This document shows positions 58,101 to 64,000 of a stretch of 64,000 nt of DNA, one piece after another; the stretch's first letter is position 1; every line of letters starts with the position of its first letter. Under the pieces are notes generated by a model. That model made no database searches. It saw nothing but the letters and a program-made list of their open reading frames with translations, and had not been told where the DNA came from. The position numbers and the translations under genes were made by a program. Origin of the DNA: Nymphaea colorata (Eukaryota; Streptophyta; Magnoliopsida; Nymphaeales; Nymphaeaceae); contig NC_045151.1 of assembly GCF_008831285.2 (NCBI RefSeq), positions 2,413,544-2,477,543 on the forward strand. The letters are read 5' to 3'.

Positions 58101-59426
58101 GATGAAACATTCAGTCCAGTCATCAAGATGGGAACAATCTGTGTCATTATTTCTCTTGCAGTCTCGTATGGATGGCCTCTCTATCAGTTAGATGTCAAAA
58201 ATGCTTTTCTTCATGGAATTCTTAAGGAAGAGGTATACATGGAGCAACCTCCCGGCTACACTACTCATGATTCTCAAAAATGGGTTTGCAAATTACACAA
58301 GTCTCTATATGAGTTGAAGCAAGCTTCTAGGTCATGGTTTGATCGTTTTTCTCATCACATACAACAAATTGGTTTTCTCCGAAGCTCTCTCGATCACTCT
58401 TTGTTTATCTATCGCACTGGAGAAGCTACCACCTGGTTACTTATCTATGTTGATGATATTGTTATAACTGGGAATTCTTCTTCACATATATCTTATGTTA
58501 AAGGTATGTTGAAGCAAGAGTTCAAGATGAAGGATCTGGGAGAATTACGATATTTTTTGGGTGTCGAACTTGACAGGACAAATGATAGTTTGACTCTTAC
58601 ACAACACAAGTATACCCTTGATGTTTTGGATAGGGCAGGTATGACTAATTGCAAACCCATCACTACCCCCAGTGTTCTGAATACTAAATTGACTGCATCT
58701 GATGGAACTGCTGCATATTCCAATCCCACATTCTATCGCAGCATTGTTGGTATGTTACAATACCTTACCTTTACTCGCCCAGACTTAGTATATGCTGTAA
58801 ATCAGATTTCTCAGTTCATGCATGCACCCACTGAAGGACATATGGATGCTGCTAAGCGGATCCTACGGTATCTCAAAGCTACTCTTGGAGATGGACTAGT
58901 CTACACCAAATGTTCCAATGTTTCTCTTGGACATAGCATATATACATATACTGATGCCGACTGGGCAGGCGATCCCGATGACCGACGATCAGTTTCAGGT
59001 TTCTGTCTCTTTCTTGATTCTAATCTCATTTGTTGGAGCAGTAAGAAGCAGCGTGCTGTTGCACGATCTAGCACTGAGGCAGAATATAGAGCAATGGCTG
59101 CAGGGACGACTGAAGCGTCATGGTTACGTCATTTACTTGGAGAGCTCAATCTTCCTATTGTTCGGTCATCATTACTATGTGACAATCAAAGTGCGATAAA
59201 AATTGCTTTCAATCCCATTTTGCATAATCGCACCAAACATATAGAGATTGATCAACATTTCATTCGACAGAAGGTTGAAGAAGCCGAGATCTTGCCTACT
59301 TATATATCTACCAATGAACAGATAGCTGATCTTTTTACCAAAGGTCTCACAGGGCAGCATTTTTGGGATTTGAAGAACAAGTTGTGCATGATCAAATCTC
59401 ATGCACAACTTGAGGGGAGCTGTTAG
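55116..59426 (+). CDS. copia-2 gag-pol polyprotein, 1436 residues
   Basis: I start at the ATG at 55116 (MDQPTPSLLSSNF), since the 25 residues before it in the longer frame come from repeated TGCCCTAAT leader. Order of domains: gag (NYLTWKRQIVPFIKSH; LQLRRQFQDIKHG), intact CCHC knuckle at 290-303 (CFYCNKRGHVKSEC), protease region with WYVDSRAAAHVT at about 358-369, GAG-pre-integrase, integrase core with D569, D632 and E668 (35 residues between the last two), RT with YVDD at 1111-1114, and RNase H starting TDADWAG (D1280) with SSTEAEYRAMA, CDNQSA and HIEIDQHF. The protease Gly of the usual DSG is Arg, which should harm maturation. The stop TAG lies in the first bases of the 3' LTR (TGTTAG). The wording of RT and RNase H suggests the Ale/Retrofit group; lineage is tentative. 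Confidence 0.96.
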   Translation: MDQPTPSLLSSNFLSQLISQKLNHSNYLTWKRQIVPFIKSHRLYGHIDGTTPAPPMYIDREVKKTIVGDQAAGAAAMSEIRFEYETITENNPEYEAWLAHDQSLVAYITSTLSEEVLGGIDDDLTALELWSTLATTYSQVSEARFLQLRRQFQDIKHGTRTVLEYLNEIKSVSDQLAAIGHPVSDKDKVQQALSGLGTDFDIFCTALEVLPILPSFEDLKAKLFQHEASRVQRQNLIPSNSHNVLITGTHALQGNRTRTWIPQAGMGRGILPTPQGMNTTSATSRRVPTCFYCNKRGHVKSECWHNPQNKNNQIRRENKAAAGSASSSSGSNVSADVQQLLMTALSKLHLKQNEQGEWYVDSRAAAHVTGDAGNLSSALPYLDKGSVVTGDGSHHTISHIGNVQISMGSSSIPLKNVLVVPSVQKNIISVSKLIDDTQSSVEFTLSSVYVKDARTKKTFAEGTRKGDMYVLEGAPQMSKSHPSDSCFPSHSEVNVTEYNKPSIWHGRLAHCSQSFVRSLVADGLLDKSRLSSVSESSMCSSCHICKSHALPFQLINKRAPKVFDTIYSDVWGPAPVPSSSGSRYYVIFVDSYSRYTWIHFMKHKSEVFRLFTQFHALVQNKYSSNIVHFQCDGGGEFISNEFTEYLLDNGITRQISCPHTPQQNGIAERKHRHIVESALSMMHETDLPMTLWTEAFHTVVHVINRLPLALLDGKSPFFLLHQEQPRYEELRIFGCVCYVHVDVSLRNKFQDRAVLCRFIGYAENYKGYRCYNPKTGRVHISRHVVFDENRLQDPKATSVTLKDKNEVYDTWLHAEILRQGAAMLTEHNEQVVNEPETSVSSSLSSTTSLDSMPSSSQPSEPPMHNRFSGLVYSRRSVPTAVPRQSQRVRHPIDRWVSYNSFSLDFQLFMTEVSKKVEPTSYHNASKEKCWVEAMNEEMAALHECQTWQIVPRPADKNVVGSKWVYKLKYKPDGSIDRYKARLVARGFTQQYGEDYDETFSPVIKMGTICVIISLAVSYGWPLYQLDVKNAFLHGILKEEVYMEQPPGYTTHDSQKWVCKLHKSLYELKQASRSWFDRFSHHIQQIGFLRSSLDHSLFIYRTGEATTWLLIYVDDIVITGNSSSHISYVKGMLKQEFKMKDLGELRYFLGVELDRTNDSLTLTQHKYTLDVLDRAGMTNCKPITTPSVLNTKLTASDGTAAYSNPTFYRSIVGMLQYLTFTRPDLVYAVNQISQFMHAPTEGHMDAAKRILRYLKATLGDGLVYTKCSNVSLGHSIYTYTDADWAGDPDDRRSVSGFCLFLDSNLICWSSKKQRAVARSSTEAEYRAMAAGTTEASWLRHLLGELNLPIVRSSLLCDNQSAIKIAFNPILHNRTKHIEIDQHFIRQKVEEAEILPTYISTNEQIADLFTKGLTGQHFWDLKNKLCMIKSHAQLEGSC

Positions 59427-59695
59427 CGTATGGGGATCGGGTCTGTTCAGACCCGATCCATTCTCCTTATATCCACACGCCTAAAGCTACTAGGCGGTGG
59501 CTCTCTTGTAATTTTTTATCTTTTTATGTACAAATCTGTTGTACCCTATTAGGGTTATTCTTTAATTAAAGATTAAGGAACGCAGGGCTAAGTTAAGCCG
59601 GCTGCTCCCTTTCCTCCATCGTCTTCTTTCATCCTCTCTTCTCAACATATCTGTTTTGCATACGGAGAGACGAGTACTTTGTGAAGATTCTTACA
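59421..59695 (+). repeat. 3' LTR of copia-2
   Basis: Identical to 54621-54895. Its first six bases supply the last Cys codon and stop codon of gag-pol. Confidence 0.97.
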
Positions 59696-59700
59696 GATTC

Positions 59701-60358
59701 GTCTATTCCCATTTGAGTTGACACAATCTCTGTTCACTTTAAATTTTTGAACGTTAAAAAGGAGAGAACCTGCGTGTTGCAAGTGCTTAGCAAATGGTCG
59801 GCCAGCATTCAAGTGTTGGCTTGCATCTTGTAGTAAAGGGACCGTCTAAAGTCCTCTCACTTCTTTCCATCACTCATGTTAGAGAAAGAAGGTCTTCACC
59901 AATGCAAATCATCAATGACATGTCAAAGCATTTAATGCTCTCCTTTTCTTTCTCTTCGTGCATGAGAGGCCCTTCCTTTTCCTTACGCAAGTGAATCTCT
60001 CCCTTTTTCTTTTCTATGAGTTCTTTAAGCCTCTCCTTCATTTTACTTATATTTTTAATTTTACTTTCGTCGTCTTCATTTAATACTTCTTGAAGGACTC
60101 CCCAAGGGCCACCGTCTACTTTTGGTTGGTTCATAGAACTCAAGTCAAATGAGTTGTACCTACACAAATTCTAGTCGAATGATGAAGCTTGGAAAAATTC
60201 GATCTTCAAACCCGCTTGAGCCTGATTGACTGAACTAGTGACCACCTTCTGGCCTTTGACTATACTGGGCATACTTGGTATCTTAAGACCCCTAAATTAG
60301 ACCCTAGCCTGCCATCATTAGGAGTTGTGGATGTATTCGGTTTAATAAGTGGCTTATA
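59701..60358. repeat. Right arm of the inverted repeat, distal part
   Basis: Reverse complement of about 52250-52870. Continues the arm broken at 54620. The minus-strand frame at 59874-60167 (98 codons) is related to the frame in the left arm, which suggests that the arms once encoded or still carry part of a longer protein. Confidence 0.85.
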
Positions 60359-61018
60359 TCAGATCCACCCTTTTAAGGGAGGCCTTGTCTCAAAGTCCTC
60401 AATTGTGGAAAACAGTCATTTCATCTAGATCTTGCCAAGAGGTTCCATTTTCTCCACCCCAATCGACCAAAACTTGTTGAACCAATGCCCCTCCCCTTTC
60501 GACTTTCGATGTTCATCAGCATCATTTCATTTCCTGGAGACATTGGGGGTTCACCATAAAAAGGTTTTACCCTATGTCACATGGGTACGGGTGCGGATGC
60601 GGGTATGGATCATTTTCAAAAAACTTGGGTGTGGGTGTACAGCCGTACACACACACACACACACACAGATAGATATATATATATATATATATTTTCAGAC
60701 CAGTATAACATATTCACACATATATATATGAGATCCAACTCGTTTGGTGCTCTTATCTAAAAAATATATCTGAGATCTGGTTTTTAGATAATGATGCTCA
60801 TGTTTTAGGCCAAGATTGGATCTATTGCTAAAATCTGAAGTTGCCTTAATCTGACTTCATTTAGATAGCATGCACCAATCTGTTATGGGGTTTGCGAGTC
60901 CGACTCTTGTTAGATCCAGAACTCGATCCATTAGAATCTGAGTTCTAATTAATTATATCCAAAGGCCCATTTGGGGGCGGCGGGCAAAAGACCTCCACGC
61001 GACTCTCTCTTGGAAACC

Positions 61019-61215
61019 CTAGCTCTTCCCTCCTTTGCCCTCTTTCTTTCTCGGAAAGTAGCAGCGGCAAGATGCCCTCTCTCTTCCCTCCCTTTCCCTC
61101 TTTCTTTCTCGGAGAGTAACAGCGGCAGATCGGCGACGGCAAGATGCCCTAGCTCTTCCCTCCCTTTCCCTCTTTCTTTCTCGAATAGTAGCAGCGGCAG
61201 ACTGGCAGCGGCAAG
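61019..61215 (+). repeat. Three tandem units (58-73 bp) upstream of the eS17 fragment
   Basis: Units begin CTCTTCCCTCC(C)TTTGCCCTC-like and contain CTTTCTTTCTCG(G/A)A(A/G/T)AGTA(G/A)CAGCGGCA and end GGCAAGATG(C/G). The third ends at the eS17 start codon, so copies look like repeated 5' leader plus a start-like ATG. Confidence 0.88.
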
Positions 61216-61432
61216 ATGGGGCGAGTGAGAACGAAGACGGTGAAGAAGTCGTCGAGGTAGATGATCGAGCAGTACTATTCGAGAATGATACTTGACTTTC
61301 ACACCAACAAGAAGATCCTGGAGGAAGTGGCCATCATCCCCTCGAAGCGTCTCTGCCCACTTGATGAAGGTCTAGTTCGCGGCATCTCCCTCAAACTCCA
61401 GGAAGAGGAGCGAGAGCGACGAGTCCGCCATA
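61216..61432 (+). pseudogene. Ribosomal protein eS17 (RPS17) fragment inside hAT-like copy B
   Basis: From the ATG at 61216 the frame reads MGRVRTKTVKKSSR, an in-frame TAG where Gln is expected, then [27 protein letters not shown], a short unmatched CPLDEG, and [16 protein letters not shown]. These are the opening and later parts of cytosolic eS17, a component of the small ribosomal subunit. About 20-25 residues between SKRL and VRGISL are missing, and the C-terminal part is replaced by element sequence. The fragment therefore cannot make a normal protein. The wording is otherwise almost unchanged, so the capture is probably not very old. Confidence 0.92.
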
Positions 61433-61703
61433 ACCGGTACGTTGACCATACCTGATATGGTCAACATCACATCCGTGCCGCACCTGACGCTGCACCTACA
61501 CCCGTACCGGTGTCGTACCGATACTGTGCAGGTGTACTGCTCCTTCAGAGCCATACCCATGTTACATAGGTTTTAACCTACTAACCTGGGACACATGGTG
61601 CATCTGGCATCAAAAGGTAAAGCAAGCTTGGTAAGCATCCTTTTCATATTTCTTTATAATTAAGAATGGTCTATAGTAATGACCAAGAAGTGTTTTCTAT
61701 TTT

Positions 61704-64000
61704 CTAGGCAACCTTTTGAGCAAAACCCAATCCAATGCAAAAGTCACTTTCCTTCCTGTTCTTGTCAAAAATACGTTTCACATGATTTTGTGCCCGGGTC
61801 AGGTTTTGTTTGAGAAGGCTAAGGATCTCATCCCTTTCTCTCAAAGTTCTCCCCACTTCAGGTTCTGTGGTTGGTCCCTCTGCATAGACAACAAGTTCCA
61901 TTGCTGGGTACCCCATACATGACTTCAAATGGGGAAAAATGGTGTCATAGGACCCCACTCCCCATGAAAAGTTATTGACTCCGAGTGTGAAGTCCCTCAC
62001 TAGCAAAGGATCTAAGGTAGTTTTCCAAAGTTCGGTTTATAGCCTCGCTGTACCCATCAGGTTTGGGGTGGTAGGAGGTACTGAAATTGAGTTTGATTCC
62101 CAATAGTTTAGAATATTCCCTCCAAAAGTTGCCAAGGAAAATGGTGTCTCTATCACAGGTGACAGTCTTCAGTACCCCATGAAGTTTCTCAACATAAGTA
62201 TGGAAGCCTTCTACTACAAAAGCCACAGTATATGGTTTGGGTAATGGACTAAAATGGGCATATTTGGTAAGTCGGTCTAGCACCACCATAACTGTTGTCT
62301 TTCCATTTGATTCAGGAAGTGTTTCAATGAAATCCATGTTGATATCTTTCTAGAGATCAGTCAAAATAGGTAAGAAGGGATCAGTAGGAATAGATAAGGG
62401 GGCCATATGAAGAAGGGGTTTCACAGCTTCATATTTCTACTTTTGACATTCAGGACATTCCTTCACAAATCGCTTCACTGACTATTTTTATCTGTCCCCA
62501 AGTAAAATTTTGTTTGAGTCTCACCAAGGTTTTGCGGACCCCTTCATGGTCAGCCATAGGAGTAGAATGGTGATGATGGAGTAAGTTTGGTATGTGGCTG
62601 GTCCTTGGGTAGGAGGATTCTGTTTTTTTAGTAAATGATATGATTTTTCAGGGTACAGTTAGGCACAGAATCTGGTTGTGCTTCCAAGCTTTCCTTGATG
62701 GCCTTTAGTTTTGGGTCAAGGAACAGGTCAATGGTAATACAGTTCAACAGGTCTGAAGACAGGGTGGACAGATTAAGGTAAAAGCTTTCCCGCAAATGTG
62801 ATAGAGCATCAGCAGCTTTATTCTCAAGTCTCTTTTCATAGTGTACTTTTAAGTCATACCCCAGTAATCTAGCTAACCACTGCTGCTGACTTGCAGTTGT
62901 AATCCTCTGTTGTAGTAAGTACTTCAAGCGTCTATAGTCAGTCCTGATGATAAACTTCCAACCCAACAAATAAGGCCTCTATTTTTCTATTGTTGTTACC
63001 ATGGCTAACATTTCTTTGTCATAAACTGATAATGCTTTAGCTTTGGCAGACAACATTCACTCATAACTATTGGGTGACCCCTTTGAGACAATAATACCCC
63101 TATACTAGTGCCACAAGCATCAGTTTCAATTTCGAATGTCTTAGAAAAGTCTGGAAGAGCTAGAATAGGGGATTCAGTCATAGCATGTTTAAGTAAATTG
63201 AAGGATTGAAAATAGCTTTTCCGGACCAATGAAATGCCCATTTTTGTAACAAACTAGTCAATGGGACTGCAATGTATCCATACCCCTGAACAAGCCTCAT
63301 GTAGTAACCACATAGACCTAGGAACCCTCTTACCAATCTGGGATCCTTTGGGAGAGGCCAGTTAACCATGGCTTCTATTTTTTTTTTTGGGGGGGGGTCT
63401 GCTTGTACTCCCTCACAACTGACAATATGGCCTACGTAGGAGATTTCAGTTTGCCCAAAAACTACATTTAGACTCTTGGCAAATGGGCGATGTTTTTGTA
63501 GTACTTACAGGACTACTCTCAAGTGATTGACATGGACTTCAATGATTTTACTGTAGACCAAAATATCATCAAAAAATACTAGCAAATTCCTCAGGTGCAC
63601 CTGAAAGATGTCATTCATGCATCTCTGAAAGGTCGTTGGGAAATTGGTTAGACCAAAGGGCATTACCATTCATATTGTCCATCATGGGTTTTGATGGCTG
63701 TGCTTTCTATGTTCGTATCTGTCATCCAAACTTGGTGATATCCTCAATGGAGGTCTATTTTGTTCTAGTATGTGGCCCCATAAAGTTCATCCAATAGTTC
63801 ACCTATCACAGGGACAGGATGTTTGTCCTTCACGGTATCTTATTTAATGCTCTATAATCAACACAAAATTTCCAGGTTCCGTCTTTTTTTTTTTTTACTA
63901 GCAGCACAGGGAAAGAAAAGGGACTGGTACCCAGCCTTATAATTCTTGACTGCATCATTTCCTTTATAAGCATACATGTATGGTCTAACACTAACCAGTT
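61704..64000 (-). pseudogene. Ty3/gypsy pol remnant, minus strand, cut by the window end
   Basis: Reading on the minus strand from 64000 downwards: RT with FFDDILVYS at about 63550-63583 and FLGLCGYYMRLVQGYG at about 63280-63330; RNase H with PDFSKTFEIETDACG (about 63120) and FIIRTDYRRLKYLL (62920); integrase core from 62337 (MDFIETLPESNGK, DRLTKYAHF, then CDRDTIFLGNFW and SYHPKPDGYSEAINR); and an integrase C-terminal block to 61704. Order RT-RNase H-integrase defines Ty3/gypsy, as opposed to copia. Stops and frameshifts break the pieces. LTRs and gag are outside the window or lost. It probably belongs to the chromovirus side (Del/Tekay-like) but no chromodomain was seen. Confidence 0.9.

Larger units (their letters stand above)
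54616..59700 (+). mobile_element. Young Ty1/copia retrotransposon (copia-2)
   Basis: The element is 54621-59695, flanked by GATTC (54616-54620 and 59696-59700). The two 275-bp LTRs are identical by base-by-base reading. A perfect tRNA-iMet primer site follows the 5' LTR and a purine tract CTTGAGGGGAGC precedes the 3' LTR. One uninterrupted gag-pol frame fills the interior. All this points to a very recent insertion. It sits inside the right arm of the inverted repeat. Confidence 0.97.
60564..61577. mobile_element. hAT-like non-autonomous element, 1.0 kb, copy B, with captured gene
   Basis: The element is 60572-61569. Flanks GTTTTACC (60564-60571) and GTTTTAAC (61570-61577) match at 7 of 8. 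The ends CTATGTCACATGGGTACGGG and inverted CTATGTAACATGGGTATGG are the same as in copy A. It holds CA/TA microsatellites (60646-60693), a three-unit tandem repeat and an eS17 ribosomal protein fragment on the plus strand. No transposase. Confidence 0.88.

Noticed and set aside
61216-61455. Functional eS17 gene
   Set aside because: In-frame stop after codon 14, internal loss of about 20-25 residues and replaced C-terminus, all inside a transposon.

Overview
This is nuclear DNA from a flowering plant. Supporting signs: a chloroplast-targeted PLS/DYW pentatricopeptide gene (CRR2 type), a type II metacaspase with one intron, a TDIF-type CLE peptide gene, a plant initiator tRNA-Met gene, fragments of PHO1, type I MADS, calmodulin-like and eS17 genes, and dense plant retrotransposons and hAT elements. 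The species cannot be fixed from the sequence. Only four loci look like functioning host genes: tRNA-iMet (23548-23619, minus), the CLE41/44-like gene (26333-26689, minus), the CRR2-like gene (42672-44660, plus) and the metacaspase (48884-50479, plus). They sit in the middle of the window between repeat-rich flanks.

Left part (1-21 kb): a foldback at the very start, then a complete but decayed Ty1/copia element (1910-7540; direct repeats GTTCT) that carries a broken calmodulin-like gene fragment between its primer-binding site and gag. A tandem duplication of about 8 kb follows (4642-12923 and 12924-20804). Its breakpoint lies inside that copia pol, so the second unit starts with half a retrotransposon. 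Each unit also holds a decayed PHO1-like (SPX-EXS) phosphate exporter gene, a type I MADS-box fragment on the opposite strand inside a PHO1 intron, a near-perfect 81-bp palindrome and several dispersed repeats.

Middle (21-42 kb): AT-rich repeats, the tRNA gene, the CLE gene, then a nest of dead elements. These are a minus-strand copia whose pol is split by about 3 kb of unclassified DNA, and a minus-strand L1-type LINE reverse transcriptase split by a 5-kb hAT element (35596-40635) with terminal inverted repeats, a 7-of-8 matching target duplication and a broken transposase.

Right part (42-64 kb): the CRR2-like and metacaspase genes, then a head-to-head inverted repeat (about 52250-60358). 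Its spacer holds a 1.1-kb hAT-like element with a perfect 8-bp duplication. Its right arm is interrupted by a very young copia element (54621-59695): identical 275-bp LTRs, one uninterrupted gag-pol frame, perfect tRNA-iMet primer site, but a changed protease active-site motif. A second member of the 1-kb hAT-like family (60572-61569) carries a broken ribosomal protein eS17 fragment. The window ends in a minus-strand Ty3/gypsy pol remnant.

The most interesting themes are host-gene capture by transposons (calmodulin-like in copia, eS17 in an hAT-like element), the variant TDIF peptide, the recent copia with a suspicious protease, and the nested order of insertions, which can be read as a relative timeline.
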